64,000 nucleotides of DNA from Alphaproteobacteria bacterium (GCA_018823835.1 JAHJHT010000002.1:1302001-1366000); one strand, 5' to 3'; shown: positions 36,935-46,867, counted from the first letter of the stretch. Made by a program: numbers and translations. The notes: generated from the letters alone by a model not told the origin.

Positions 36935-38101
36935 TCAGGTCTTGCCGATCCAGTCTGCGATGCGGTTCGCCGCTTCCTCGAGCTGGTCGAGCCGGCGGTG
37001 GAAGCACAGTCGCAGATAGCCCTCGCCGGCTTCGCCAAACGCGCTGCCCGGCGCCAGGCCGACATTGGCCTTGTCGACGATCTCGAAGGCAGCCTTGCGT
37101 GAATCGGCAAGCCCGTCGACGGCAAAGAAAAGATAGAACGCGCCCGGCGGCACGCTGAACCTGACCCGGCCGGTGTCACCGAGGATGCGGCAGACGAGGT
37201 CGCGGGCCGCCTGGGCGCGCTCGACCTGCGAGGCGAGGAAGCCGTCGCCCTCATCGAGCGCCGCAATGGCCCCGCGCTGCAGGAACTGCGCCACGCCGGA
37301 GGTGGAATACTGGATCAGGTTCTCGAAAGTGCGCGCGAGCGAGGGATGCGCGCGCAGCCAGCCGATGCGCCAGCCGGTCATCGCCCAGTTCTTGGAGAAG
37401 GTGTTGACGAAGAGGATGCGGTCCTCCGGAACCATGATGTCCACGAAGGAGGGCGCGCGGCGTCCGCCGAAATGGAACAGCGCATAGATCTCGTCGGCGA
37501 TGATCCACAGGCCGTGGCGGCGCGACAGGTCGAGGATTGCCTGCAACGTCTCGCGGTCGGCGGTCCATCCGGTCGGGTTGGCCGGCGTGTTGACGAAGAT
37601 CGCCTTCGTGCGCGGGGTAACCGCGGCCTCGATCGCGTCGATGTCGCAGACCCAGCCATTGTCGCTCGACCGCAGCGGCACGGCGACCGGCTTGGTGCCG
37701 CCGACCGCAGCGGCGCCGGCGAAATTCGGCCAGGCCGGCGTCAGATAGATCGCCTCGTCGCCGGCGCCGCATGTGGCAAGCAGCGAAAGCACGATCGCCT
37801 GCATGCCGCCGATGGTGACGATGAATTCGTCAGCCGAGAATTCGCGCCCGAAATGACGCCTGTGGTAGGCGGCCAGCGACTCGCGCAGCTCGGGAATGCC
37901 GGCCTGCCAGGTGTAGAAGGTCTCGCCACCGGCAAGGCCACGCATGGCGGCGGCGTTGATGAAGTCCGGCGTCGGCAGGTCGCCCTCGCCCGCCCAGAGC
38001 GGGATCAGGCCGGACCGGCCGCGGCCGTAGTCCATGACGGCTTCGATACCGCTGGTGGGCGCGAGCCGCGCTTCGGCGCGCAGATTGTCTATGAGCGGCA
38101 T
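36935..38101 (-). CDS. Class I/II pyridoxal-phosphate aminotransferase
   Basis: A 388-residue fold-type I aminotransferase with NTPANPTGW substrate region, IADEIYALF aspartate/tyrosine pair, and the PLP lysine in NTFSKNWAMTGWRIGW. ATG 38101 gives the normal family length; a longer frame would add unrelated residues. It resembles aspartate/aromatic aminotransferases; the amino-acid substrate is not evident. Monocistronic between hemA and the mscL terminator. Confidence 0.9.
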   Translation of the reverse strand: MPLIDNLRAEARLAPTSGIEAVMDYGRGRSGLIPLWAGEGDLPTPDFINAAAMRGLAGGETFYTWQAGIPELRESLAAYHRRHFGREFSADEFIVTIGGMQAIVLSLLATCGAGDEAIYLTPAWPNFAGAAAVGGTKPVAVPLRSSDNGWVCDIDAIEAAVTPRTKAIFVNTPANPTGWTADRETLQAILDLSRRHGLWIIADEIYALFHFGGRRAPSFVDIMVPEDRILFVNTFSKNWAMTGWRIGWLRAHPSLARTFENLIQYSTSGVAQFLQRGAIAALDEGDGFLASQVERAQAARDLVCRILGDTGRVRFSVPPGAFYLFFAVDGLADSRKAAFEIVDKANVGLAPGSAFGEAGEGYLRLCFHRRLDQLEEAANRIADWIGKT

Positions 38102-38159
38102 GGTTACGGCACCCGTTTCAGGAACTGAGCACGCGATGTCTATCCCGCATCCGCGCATG

Positions 38160-38195
38160 AAAAAATCCCCCGCTGCGCAGGCAGCGAGGGATTTT
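38160..38195 (-). terminator. Intrinsic terminator of mscL
   Basis: On the minus strand AATCCCTCGCTGC pairs with GCAGCGGGGGATT (one wobble) around a short loop and is followed by TTTTTT. It lies about 25 bp past the mscL stop. The plus strand also has a short T-run on the other side, so it may act in both directions. Confidence 0.85.
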
Positions 38196-38218
38196 CGTCG
38201 GTCCAGCGCAGCTTGAGC

Positions 38219-38647
38219 CTATTTCTTGGCCAGCAGATCGCGGATTTCGGTCAGCAGAGCGACATCGGCTGGAGGAGCCGCTGGCGCCTCCGGCGTGGCA
38301 GCCTTGTCGGCCTCCATGTTGCGCCGCAGGTTGTTGACCGCCTTGACCATCAGGAAAATGATCCAGGCAAGGATCAGGAAGTTGAAGAGCACGGTGAGGA
38401 AATTGCCATAGGCGAAGACGGCACCCTGCTTGCGCGCTTCCTCCAGAGAGTCGGCCGTTACTGCCGACGAAAGCGCAATGAAGTAGTTGGAGAAATCAAG
38501 TCCGCCGAAGATCGCCCCGACGATCGGCATAATGATATCGTCAACCAGTGACGAGACAATCAAACCAAAGGCGCCACCAATAATGACACCGACGGCAAGG
38601 TCCATGACATTGCCCTTTGAGATGAATTCCTTAAATTCTTTCAGCAT
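38219..38647 (-). CDS. mscL: Large-conductance mechanosensitive channel MscL
   Basis: A 142-residue channel with the conserved N-terminal [20 protein letters not shown], first membrane helix, GGLDFSNYF periplasmic loop, second membrane helix ([16 protein letters not shown] type) and a C-terminal helix (LLTEIRDLL). It opens under membrane tension during osmotic downshock. AAGGAGG precedes ATG 38647, and a strong terminator follows. Confidence 0.97.
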   Translation of the reverse strand: MLKEFKEFISKGNVMDLAVGVIIGGAFGLIVSSLVDDIIMPIVGAIFGGLDFSNYFIALSSAVTADSLEEARKQGAVFAYGNFLTVLFNFLILAWIIFLMVKAVNNLRRNMEADKAATPEAPAAPPADVALLTEIRDLLAKK

Positions 38648-38897
38648 GTTCGCCCTCCTTGTTATATTGCTGTCGCGCTGCGTCATCCCAACCGCCAGCG
38701 CCAGCGGGGACAAGCTAGCAAAAAGCCTCAATTACTTACACTGTCAATTAACCTTTTCGGGCATGACGCCACGTCATCCGGCCTGATGCCTGGCGCGGCT
38801 CTCCCGCCGCGCCGGACGCCTGCCTTCGCGCTCGGCAATGGACAGACGCGCCAAGCTGTGGTTGCGTCTCGAAAAGACGCGAGGAGGTTGCCGGGAC

Positions 38898-41800
38898 GTG
38901 CAAGGCTGGGTCGTCGTCATCATCGCGGTCGCCTATGTATCCCTGCTGTTCGCGATCGCCAGCCTCGGGGATCGCCGCACCGCGCTTCGCGGCCCGGGCA
39001 AGCCGCGCCCCTATATCTACGCGCTCAGCCTGGCCATCTACTGCACGTCGTGGACCTTCTTTGGCTCGGTTGGGCTCGCGGCCGGCCGCGGGCTGGAGTT
39101 CCTCGCCATCTATATCGGGCCGGTGCTGGTGTTCCTTTTCGGCTTTCCGCTGCTGAGCCGTGTCATCCGGCTGGCCAAGTCCGAACGCATCACCTCGATC
39201 GCAGACTTCCTCGGTGCGCGCTACGGCAAGAGCTTCGCTGTGGCGGCCATCGCCACGCTGATCGCGGTCGTCGGCGCAATCCCCTATATCGCGCTTCAGC
39301 TCAAGGCGATCGCGGGTTCCGTCAGCCTGATGGTCGAACACTACAACGGCGCACCGCCATCCTTCGACCCCTTCGTCAGCGACATCTCGCTGATCATCGC
39401 CATGCTGCTGGCGCTGTTTGCCGTGCTTTTTGGCACCCGGCATGCCGACGCGACCGAGCACCAGGATGGGCTGGTCCTGGCCGTCGCTGTCGAATCTGTG
39501 GTCAAGCTGGCGGCCTTCCTGGCGGTTGGCGTGTTTGTCAGCTTCTTTCTGTTCGGCAGCCCGGAAGGGTTTGTCGCCGCTGTATCGGCACATGCCGAAG
39601 TTCTCGAGTCGGTGGCGTACCGGACTTCGCTTGGAACCTGGCTGGTCCTGACCACACTCAGCGGCTTTGCCATCATCATGCTGCCGCGACAGTTCTACGT
39701 GATGATCGTCGAGAACCGATCAGAGGCCGAGGTCAGGACGGCTACCTGGGTCTTCCCGCTCTACCTGATCCTCATCAACCTCTTCGTGCTGCCGATTGCC
39801 CTGGCCGGCATCGCGGTGGTGGGCGATCAGACCAGCAGCGACCTTTACGTGCTCTCACTGCCGCTGCTTACCGGGCATGACCTGCTGGCGATGGTGGCGT
39901 TCATCGGCGGGCTATCGGCCGCTACCGCCATGGTGATCGTGGCAAGTGTCGCGCTGTCGATCATGATCTCCAACGACCTGGTGATCCCGCTCTTCGTCCG
40001 GCGGCTGCTTCGCACACAGCAGCCCGAAAACGAGGACTGGTCGAGCCTGATCCTGAATGTCCGGCGAGCGTCGATTTTCGTCATCCTGTTCGCCGCCTTT
40101 CTCTACTACCGCGAAAGCACCAACAATGCGCGGCTCGCCTCGATCGGGCTGATGTCGTTTGCGGCGATCGCGCAGTTCGCGCCGTCCTTCTTCGGCGGCC
40201 TGATCTGGCGCGGCGCCAATGGCCGCGGCGCGGCACTCGGCATGGCAGCCGGAATCGCGGTGTGGGGCTACACGCTGTTGCTGCCCTCGCTCGCGGCGCC
40301 CGACACCGGCATCCTGATCAACGGTCCGTTCGGCATCCAGGCGCTCAGGCCGCAGTCGCTGTTCGGCACCGAGGCTGAACCGCTGAACCACGGCGTGATG
40401 TGGAGCCTGTCGATCAACCTGCTGTTCTTCGTGCTTGGCTCGCTGTCGCGCGCGGCAGCGCCGCTCGAGCGCATCCAGGCGTCGATCTTCGTGCCACGCG
40501 ACACCAGCCCGATGCCCAGCCTGAAGCGCTTCCGCACGGCAATCACCGTCAACGAGTTGCGCGACACGATCGCGCGCTATCTCGGTGTCGAGAGGACGGA
40601 ACGCTCGTTCCAGACCTACGAGCGCAACAATGGCCCGCTGGTCGGCAGCGAACAGGCCGGCATGGACGTCATCCGTTTTTCCGAGCAGCTGTTGGCGAGC
40701 GCGGTGGGCTCGTCGTCGGCACGGCTGATCCTGTCGCTGCTTGTCAAGCGCGGCGACAGCGCTTCGCGCGACACGTTCCGGCTGCTCGATGACGCGACCG
40801 AGGCGCTGCAGCATAACCGGGACCTGCTGCAGACCGCGCTCGACCAGATGGAACAGGGCATTACCGTGCTCGACCGCGACTTCCGGCTGACGTGCTGGAA
40901 CAGACAGTACCGCGCGCTGTTCGACCTGCCGGACGAGATGGGCCAGGTCGGCGTCTCACTCGACCAGATCCTCGGATACCTGGTGCAGCGAGGCGATATC
41001 TCGGCCGAGACCGAGGTCACGATCCTCAACCGAATGACCAATTTCGGCAGCCCCTGGCAACTCGAACTGGCGACCAGCGGACGAACCATCGAGTTGCGCT
41101 CCAACCCGATGCCTGACGGCGGCATCGTGGCAACCTACGCCGACATCTCGGCACGCGTTGCCGCGGACCTGGCTTTGAAGCGCGCCAATGAATCGCTTGA
41201 GCAGCGGGTGCAGCAGCGCACCGCCGAACTGACGCGCGTCAACGAGGAACTGGCGCAGGCGCAGATGTTTGCCGAGGAGGCCAACCTCGGCAAGACGCGC
41301 TTCCTGGCGGCGGCCGGGCACGACATCCTGCAGCCGCTGAACGCGGCGCGGCTCTACTGCGCCTCGCTGATCGAGAAGGCCGGCAAGGGAGTGGCCAGCG
41401 AAGCGGCGCTGAATATCGAATCCTCGCTCGAATCGGTCGAAACGATCCTCGGCGCCGTGCTCGACATCTCGCGACTCGATGCAGGCGCGATGAAGCCCGC
41501 CGAGACTGTGTTTCGGCTGGACAGCCTGCTCAGGCAGATCGGAACCGACTTCCAGCCCATGGCCACTGAAAAGAAGCTCGAGCTGATCATCGTGCCGTCT
41601 TCGCTGATGGTGCGCACCGACCGCAATCTGTTTCGCCGGCTGATCCAGAACCTGGTGTCCAACGCCATCAAGTATACGCGCAGCGGCCGCATACTGGTGG
41701 GCGTCAGGCGGCGCGGCGAACTCGCCGAAATCCAGGTCTACGATACCGGCATCGGCATTCCGATCGACAAGCTGAATTCGGTGTTCAGCGAATTCACGCG

Positions 41801-42374
41801 CCTCGAGGAAGGCGCGCGTGAGGCGCAGGGGCTTGGGCTCGGCCTGTCGATCGTCGACCGCATCGCGCGGGTGCTGCGGCTCGAGCTGCAGGTCGATTCC
41901 GGGCGGGGCAAGGGCTGCCGCTTCTCCGTCATCCTGCCGGTGACCGAGGCTGCGGAAGCGGTGCGGCCCGAGAAGCCGGCGGCAGCGCGCGGGCCGACAG
42001 CGGCGCTCAGCGGCATGGTGGTGCTGTGCGTCGACAACGAAGCGCGCATCCTCGATGGCATGCGCCTGTTGCTCGAGGGCTGGGGGTGCCGGGTGATCAC
42101 GCATCCGGGCGACAGTCCGACCGAAATTCGGCCAGACGTCGTGCTCGCAGACTACCATCTCGACGGCCAGACCGGCATCGACTTCATCCGCGCCTTCCGG
42201 AACCGACACGGGGACGACATCCCGGCCGTGCTGATCACCGCCGACCGCTCCAACGAGGTCCGTGCCGCCGCCGAACTGATCGATGTGCCGGTGCTGAACA
42301 AGCCGCTGAAGCCGGCAGTGCTGCGTTCGATGATGACGCGGCTGCGGCGCATGACGCCGGCAGCTGCAGAATAG
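38898..42374 (+). CDS. CrbS/MxtR-like hybrid histidine kinase with SLC5 transporter domain
   Basis: A 1158-residue membrane sensor. Residues 1 to about 500 form a 12-13 helix sodium:solute symporter (SLC5) domain. A linker (STAC-like), a PAS domain (DQMEQGITVLDRDFRLTCWNR, near 640) and a coiled coil follow, then HisKA with phospho-His 808 (FLAAAGHDILQPLNAARLY), an ATPase domain (NAIKYTRSG, DTGIGI, GLGLSI) and a receiver with Asp 1085 (LADYHLDG). Relatives CrbS/MxtR sense acetate-type carbon and drive acs. GTG 38898 is preferred: GAGGAGG is 10-11 nt upstream and the first membrane helix starts at once; ATG 38838 lacks a site. Convergent with its likely partner regulator, 4 bp apart. Confidence 0.88.
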   Translation: MQGWVVVIIAVAYVSLLFAIASLGDRRTALRGPGKPRPYIYALSLAIYCTSWTFFGSVGLAAGRGLEFLAIYIGPVLVFLFGFPLLSRVIRLAKSERITSIADFLGARYGKSFAVAAIATLIAVVGAIPYIALQLKAIAGSVSLMVEHYNGAPPSFDPFVSDISLIIAMLLALFAVLFGTRHADATEHQDGLVLAVAVESVVKLAAFLAVGVFVSFFLFGSPEGFVAAVSAHAEVLESVAYRTSLGTWLVLTTLSGFAIIMLPRQFYVMIVENRSEAEVRTATWVFPLYLILINLFVLPIALAGIAVVGDQTSSDLYVLSLPLLTGHDLLAMVAFIGGLSAATAMVIVASVALSIMISNDLVIPLFVRRLLRTQQPENEDWSSLILNVRRASIFVILFAAFLYYRESTNNARLASIGLMSFAAIAQFAPSFFGGLIWRGANGRGAALGMAAGIAVWGYTLLLPSLAAPDTGILINGPFGIQALRPQSLFGTEAEPLNHGVMWSLSINLLFFVLGSLSRAAAPLERIQASIFVPRDTSPMPSLKRFRTAITVNELRDTIARYLGVERTERSFQTYERNNGPLVGSEQAGMDVIRFSEQLLASAVGSSSARLILSLLVKRGDSASRDTFRLLDDATEALQHNRDLLQTALDQMEQGITVLDRDFRLTCWNRQYRALFDLPDEMGQVGVSLDQILGYLVQRGDISAETEVTILNRMTNFGSPWQLELATSGRTIELRSNPMPDGGIVATYADISARVAADLALKRANESLEQRVQQRTAELTRVNEELAQAQMFAEEANLGKTRFLAAAGHDILQPLNAARLYCASLIEKAGKGVASEAALNIESSLESVETILGAVLDISRLDAGAMKPAETVFRLDSLLRQIGTDFQPMATEKKLELIIVPSSLMVRTDRNLFRRLIQNLVSNAIKYTRSGRILVGVRRRGELAEIQVYDTGIGIPIDKLNSVFSEFTRLEEGAREAQGLGLGLSIVDRIARVLRLELQVDSGRGKGCRFSVILPVTEAAEAVRPEKPAAARGPTAALSGMVVLCVDNEARILDGMRLLLEGWGCRVITHPGDSPTEIRPDVVLADYHLDGQTGIDFIRAFRNRHGDDIPAVLITADRSNEVRAAAELIDVPVLNKPLKPAVLRSMMTRLRRMTPAAAE

Positions 42375-42378
42375 GCCT

Positions 42379-43065
42379 TCAGCCGACCGGCGGCAGCGGG
42401 TCGGTGCCGATGCGCGACAGCAGGATAACCGCCTGGGTGCGGCTGTCGACGCCGAGTTTGTGCAGGACCGCCGAGACATGCGCCTTGACGGTGGCCTCGG
42501 AGACGCCGAGCTCGTAGGCGATCTGCTTGTTGAGCAGGCCCTCGGCCAGCATGCCCAGCACGCGTGCCTGCTGCGGTGTGAGCGACTGCAACCGCTTGAT
42601 CAGGTCCAGGATTTCGGGGTCGTGCTCGACGCCGAGTTCGACGTCGCTCGGCGTGCAGACGCCGCCCGCAAGCACCATCTCCACTGCCTTGCGGATGTCG
42701 TCCATGCTGGCCGACTTGGAGATGAAGCCAGAGGCGCCGAGTTCGAGCGCGCGGCGGATGGTTTCGGCATCGTCATGCGCCGAAACGACGACCATGGGCA
42801 CGGCGGCGTGAATACCGCGCAGCGAGACGAGGCCTGAAAGGCCTGCGGCACCCGGCATGGTAAGGTCCAGCAACACCAGGTCGATGTCGTCGTGGCCGGC
42901 GACCAGCGCCTTGGCGCTCTTGAAGTCGCCTGCCTCCAGGACCGTCGCCGCGCTGCTCAGCCCCGACAGGGCCTGCTTCAAAGCGCCACGAAACAACGGA
43001 TGGTCGTCCGCGATGACGAACTTGTAGCCTGACGGCAAATATTCCTCCCCGAATCCGCCCAACAC
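42379..43065 (-). CDS. NarL/FixJ-type response regulator, CrbR/ErdR-like
   Basis: A 228-residue regulator: receiver domain with acidic pair IADDHP and phospho-Asp 67 (LLDLTMPG), SAHDD threonine/serine switch, and LuxR helix-turn-helix (LTPQQARVLGMLAEGLLNKQIAYELGVSE shape). Proteins with this linker and HTH pair with the SLC5-type kinase in the CrbSR/MxtR-ErdR systems that control acetyl-CoA synthetase. Tail-to-tail position next to the kinase supports pairing. Confidence 0.88.
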   Translation of the reverse strand: MLGGFGEEYLPSGYKFVIADDHPLFRGALKQALSGLSSAATVLEAGDFKSAKALVAGHDDIDLVLLDLTMPGAAGLSGLVSLRGIHAAVPMVVVSAHDDAETIRRALELGASGFISKSASMDDIRKAVEMVLAGGVCTPSDVELGVEHDPEILDLIKRLQSLTPQQARVLGMLAEGLLNKQIAYELGVSEATVKAHVSAVLHKLGVDSRTQAVILLSRIGTDPLPPVG

Positions 43066-43201
43066 GGCGTGGCGCCGGACAGTTATCCGATTATGAGGGG
43101 GTGGACAGGTTTTTCAAGCCGCAATCAGGCAGGTCCCCAATTGCGCGCATGCAAACGCCGCACGGCCGCAACTTTACCGTGGCGAAGAGCATGCCATCGC
43201 G

Positions 43202-43666
43202 TCAGGTGCGGTTGGCCTCGGGCTCGACCGGCTTGGCGTTCTCGCCCTCGAGATCCTTGACGATGCCGATGAAGCCGCGGAAGAAGCGCTCCATGTAGCT
43301 CATCGTCTTGTTGAACTCCTCCTCTGTCGGCAGGGTCTTTTCGATACGGGCGGTCAGCGAGTTTTCGAGCTTGGCGACACGATCCTCCAGCGCGGCGACG
43401 TCGGCAAGCCGCGTTTCCAGCGCCTTGACCTCGTCCTGCAGCCGCTCGATCTCGTCCTGTACCGCGGTGCGCTCGTCGGCGGCCATCCGACAGACCAGCT
43501 CGCCCCATTTCTCCTCGCAGATCGACATCTCGCCGGTACGGGTGTCCATGCGGACATAGCCGTCAGTTGATCGCTCAAGGCGGAAGTTCTCTGTGTCGGC
43601 CGCCGAGGCGGGGCCGGCGACGACGAGCGCGGCGAACAGGGCGGCAATAGCGGGCTTGGCGTGCAT
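43202..43666 (-). CDS. Small exported coiled-coil protein, function unknown
   Basis: A 154-residue protein with a clear signal peptide (cleavage after PASA), an N-terminal beta segment with two cysteines (ICEEKWGELVC), and a long coiled coil from about residue 68 to 115 (DEIERLQDEVKALETRL). The sequence FFRGFIGIVKDLEG follows. Homologues of this type occur in rhizobia but I know no function. It is transcribed away from the regulator gene and alone. Confidence 0.75.
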   Translation of the reverse strand: MHAKPAIAALFAALVVAGPASAADTENFRLERSTDGYVRMDTRTGEMSICEEKWGELVCRMAADERTAVQDEIERLQDEVKALETRLADVAALEDRVAKLENSLTARIEKTLPTEEEFNKTMSYMERFFRGFIGIVKDLEGENAKPVEPEANRT

Positions 43667-43780
43667 GGTCTTCTCCGGTCGCTGGACTGTAGCGGATTTT
43701 CGGCCTCATTTGCGCCGAAAATGGGGAATTCGCGTCAGCTTCGGCTTTGCGGCGGCGCGGTTTGAGCCTATAGGGCGCGC

Positions 43781-44128
43781 ATGTCCAAGACCATTTTCAA
43801 GATCTGTCCCGAGGCGCTGTGGCGTGAGGCCGAAAAGCGCGGATCCTTCAACGGCGCGCCCATAGACCTCGCCGGCGGCTTCATCCATTTCTCGACCGCC
43901 GACCAGGTGCGAGAGACCGCTGCCAAGCATTTTGCCGGCCAGAGCGGGTTGCTGCTCGTGGCGATCGACGAAAGCCGGCTCGGCGGAGCGCTGAAATACG
44001 AGGTCTCTCGCGGCGGCGCGCTGTTTCCGCATCTCTACGCGCCGCTCGACCTGTCGGCGGTTTCCTGGGTCAAACCCTTGCCGATCGGCTCCGATGGTGC
44101 GCACTCCTTTCCGGATCTCACCTCATGA
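43781..44128 (+). CDS. DUF952 family protein
   Basis: A 115-residue protein with the DUF952 pattern: IFKICPEALWREAEKRG, GFIHFSTADQVRETA, and FPHLYAPLDLSAV. Family function is unknown; the fold resembles ADP-ribosyltransferase-like or glutathione-transferase-linked small domains. It overlaps pyrD (ATGA), a gene pair common in Hyphomicrobiales. Confidence 0.9.
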   Translation: MSKTIFKICPEALWREAEKRGSFNGAPIDLAGGFIHFSTADQVRETAAKHFAGQSGLLLVAIDESRLGGALKYEVSRGGALFPHLYAPLDLSAVSWVKPLPIGSDGAHSFPDLTS

Positions 44129-45219
44129 TGCTCGGCCTGCTCGAGCGGCTCGGGCGCAAGGCGCTGTTCCAGTTCGACCCGGAGACCGCACATGGTCTGT
44201 CGATCGCAGCACTAAAGTCCGGCCTGCCGGTCGCACTGTCGCCACGCCTCGACCCGCTGCTCAAGCTCTCGGTCGCGGGTCTCGACTTCGACAACCCGCT
44301 CGGCATGGCCGCCGGTTACGACAAGAACGCCGAGGTGCCCGACGCGCTTTTGAGGCTGGGATTCGGCTTCGCCGAGGTCGGCACGGTGACCCCACTTCCA
44401 CAGGCCGGGAACCCGAAGCCGCGCATCTTCCGGCTTGTCGAGGACGGGGCGGTCATCAACCGGCTGGGCTTCAACAATGAGGGGCACGCGGCAGCCGAGG
44501 CTCGGCTGCAGGCACGGAAAGGCCGGGCCGGCATTGTCGGCGTCAACATCGGCGCCAACAAGGACAGCGCCGACCGGGTGCGCGACTACGAACTTGGCGT
44601 CGAACGCTTCGCACCGCTCGCCGCCTACCTGACGATCAACATCTCCTCGCCAAACACCGCAGGCCTGCGCGACATGCAGGCACGGGCGAGCCTCGCCGAA
44701 CTGCTGGCGCGCGTATCGGCCGCGCGTGATGCGGCGATTGCCTCCGCCGGGCGCAAGGTGCCGCTGTTCCTGAAGATCGCGCCGGACCTCGCGCAATCCG
44801 ATCTTGAGGACATCGCCGTCGAGGTGAAGGCGCATGCAATCGACGGCGTGATCGTCTCCAACACGACGATCGCGCGGCCGGCTCTTGCATCACGCGACCA
44901 TGCCGGCGAGACGGGCGGGCTGTCCGGCAGGCCGCTGTTCGAGCGTTCGACCATCGCGCTGGCGCGGATGCGCAAGCTAATCGGGCCGAAAGTCGCGCTG
45001 ATCGGCGTCGGCGGCATCGACAGCGGTGAGACGGCGCTGGAAAAAATCCGCGCCGGCGCCGACCTGGTGCAGCTCTATACCGGCATGGTCTATGCCGGTC
45101 CTGCCCTGCCGGGGAGGATTCTCGGCGAGATGTCGCGGCTCGCCGAGGCGCAGAAGCTGAAGTCGATCGCCGAGTTACGCGACGCCAGCGTCGACGACTG
45201 GGCGGCGAAGGACTTCTAG
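44125..45219 (+). CDS. pyrD: Dihydroorotate dehydrogenase (quinone), class 2
   Basis: A 364-residue membrane-associated flavoenzyme of pyrimidine synthesis that passes electrons to ubiquinone. It has the class 2 N-terminal helix pair (RLGRKALFQFDPETAHGLS), NRLGFNNEG, the catalytic serine in NISSPNTAGLRD, and FMN phosphate segments GVGGIDSGE and YTGMVYAGP. Its ATG overlaps the DUF952 stop, so the genes are coupled. It ends in a CTAG shared with the stop of the MATE gene opposite. Confidence 0.96.
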   Translation: MMLGLLERLGRKALFQFDPETAHGLSIAALKSGLPVALSPRLDPLLKLSVAGLDFDNPLGMAAGYDKNAEVPDALLRLGFGFAEVGTVTPLPQAGNPKPRIFRLVEDGAVINRLGFNNEGHAAAEARLQARKGRAGIVGVNIGANKDSADRVRDYELGVERFAPLAAYLTINISSPNTAGLRDMQARASLAELLARVSAARDAAIASAGRKVPLFLKIAPDLAQSDLEDIAVEVKAHAIDGVIVSNTTIARPALASRDHAGETGGLSGRPLFERSTIALARMRKLIGPKVALIGVGGIDSGETALEKIRAGADLVQLYTGMVYAGPALPGRILGEMSRLAEAQKLKSIAELRDASVDDWAAKDF

Positions 45220-46568
45220 AAGGCCGTCCTGAGCTTTGCTGGCAGCATGGCGAGCAGGCTGAAGCCGCGCACGATCAGGAAGAGATGCAGCGACATCCAC
45301 AGGCCGTGATTGCCGAAGAGCGGCGTCAGGGTAAGCAGCGCCGCCACGAAGGCCAGCAAGGACAGCAGCATCATGTTGCGCATGTCGCTCGACCAGGTTG
45401 CGCCGATGAAGATACCGTCCATCTGGAAGGCGAGCACGCCGCTGACCGCGGTGAAGGCCGCCCAGGGCAGATAGGCTGCTGCGGCGGAGCGGACGTCCTC
45501 GGCGGTGGTGACAAGCGCGATCAGATGCTCGCCGAAGAAGAGCAGCAGAACGGTCGCGATGCCCGCCAGGGCAAATCCCCAGAGCGAGGAGAGATAGACG
45601 GTGCGGCGGAATGCCGTCTCGTTGCGAGCACCGAGCGAGCGTCCGGCAAGCTGTTCGGCCGCGGTAGCGAAGCCGTCGAGGAAGAAGGCGGCGACCAGGA
45701 AGAAGTTCATCAGCACGCCATTGGCGGCAAGCGTCAGCGTGCCGAACTGCGCGCCCTGGCGGGTGAACAGCGCGAAGGCGGCAAGCAGCGAGAAGGAGCG
45801 GATCATGATGTCGCGGTTGAGCGAGATCATGCGCAGGAAGGCGGGTCGGTCCAGGAGCCGCGCCCGCTCCAGCCGGGGCGCGCCGGCAAAGCGGCGCAGC
45901 AGCACCGCCATGCCGAACAGCACGGCGATGAGCTCGCCGCCGACCGTGCCCCAGGCGACGCCAGCGACGCCCCAGCCGAGCTTCAGGCCGAGCAGGATGG
46001 AGAGTGCGATGTTGCTGAGGTTGAGCACCATCTGGAGGAGCAGGGCGAGCGCGCCCTCGCCGCGGCCGAGCACGTAGCCGAGGATGGCGTAGTTGATGAG
46101 CAGGAAAGGCGCACCGTAGAGCCGGATGTTGACATAGGTGCTCATCGCCTCGTTGACGCGCGGCTCGGCACCCATGAACCACTTGCCGCCAATGACAATC
46201 AGCGGCGCCAGCGCCGCCAGCACCACGCCGGCGACAACCGCGATGGCGAAGGCGCGCCAGAAGACGGCCTGTTCCTCGGCGGCATCGCTGCGCCCGAAGG
46301 CCTGGGCGACGAGCCCGGTGGTGCCCGAGCGCACGAAGTTGAAACTGGTGAAGACGACGTCGAAGACGACGGCGCCGGCCGCGAGCCCGCCGAGCAGCGC
46401 GGCGTCGCCGAACTGGCCGACAACGGCCGTATCGACGAGGCCGAGCAGCGGCGTTGTCAGGTAGGCCAGCGTCATGGGAATGGCAATGGCGAGCACAGCA
46501 CGGTGCGTCACCGAGAAGGGCGCGACCGCCGCCTGTTGGGGCGTGTGGCCTTGCACGGCACCCGTCAC
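45216..46568 (-). CDS. MATE-family efflux transporter (DinF-like)
   Basis: A 450-residue inner-membrane protein with 12 predicted helices in two MATE halves. Family segments include PMTLAYLTTPLLGLVDTAVVG with the DinF-type T-P-L/D-T-A pattern and GATWSSDMRN in the second half. It exports cationic drugs or metabolites with H+ or Na+. GTG 46568 has GCGGGAGAA upstream; longer in-frame starts run into the next gene. The DUF6460 gene lies 29 bp upstream, probably in the same operon. Confidence 0.9.
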   Translation of the reverse strand: MTGAVQGHTPQQAAVAPFSVTHRAVLAIAIPMTLAYLTTPLLGLVDTAVVGQFGDAALLGGLAAGAVVFDVVFTSFNFVRSGTTGLVAQAFGRSDAAEEQAVFWRAFAIAVVAGVVLAALAPLIVIGGKWFMGAEPRVNEAMSTYVNIRLYGAPFLLINYAILGYVLGRGEGALALLLQMVLNLSNIALSILLGLKLGWGVAGVAWGTVGGELIAVLFGMAVLLRRFAGAPRLERARLLDRPAFLRMISLNRDIMIRSFSLLAAFALFTRQGAQFGTLTLAANGVLMNFFLVAAFFLDGFATAAEQLAGRSLGARNETAFRRTVYLSSLWGFALAGIATVLLLFFGEHLIALVTTAEDVRSAAAAYLPWAAFTAVSGVLAFQMDGIFIGATWSSDMRNMMLLSLLAFVAALLTLTPLFGNHGLWMSLHLFLIVRGFSLLAMLPAKLRTAF

Positions 46569-46597
46569 GAGGTTCTCCCGCTCATTGTGAACGCGGC

Positions 46598-46867
46598 CTA
46601 ACGGCGGAAGCTGAAAAGCCTGAGGATGATGAATGCCGGGACGACGATGGCAGCACCCAGCAGGAAGTAGCCGAAGAAGCGTTCCAGCGCTGAAAAGCCC
46701 ATGTTCCAGATGTCGAAGAAGAACTCGCGGATGCCCGCGAGCACGTCGAAGGGCGACCAATCGAAGGCGCTCATGACGACGCCGACCAGGAAGGAGATGA
46801 CGACCAGCTTCAGAAAGACCCGAAGCGGCGTATCGCCAAGAAAGCGCGCCATTGCCGACAATGTCAT
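46598..46867 (-). CDS. DUF6460-type small membrane protein
   Basis: An 89-residue protein with two hydrophobic helices (VFLKLVVISFLVGVVMSAF and YFLLGAAIVVPAFIILRLF) joined by a short loop. This matches a small family restricted to alphaproteobacteria, function unknown. ATG 46867 or 46852 may start it. It precedes the MATE gene. Confidence 0.75.
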   Translation of the reverse strand: MTLSAMARFLGDTPLRVFLKLVVISFLVGVVMSAFDWSPFDVLAGIREFFFDIWNMGFSALERFFGYFLLGAAIVVPAFIILRLFSFRR

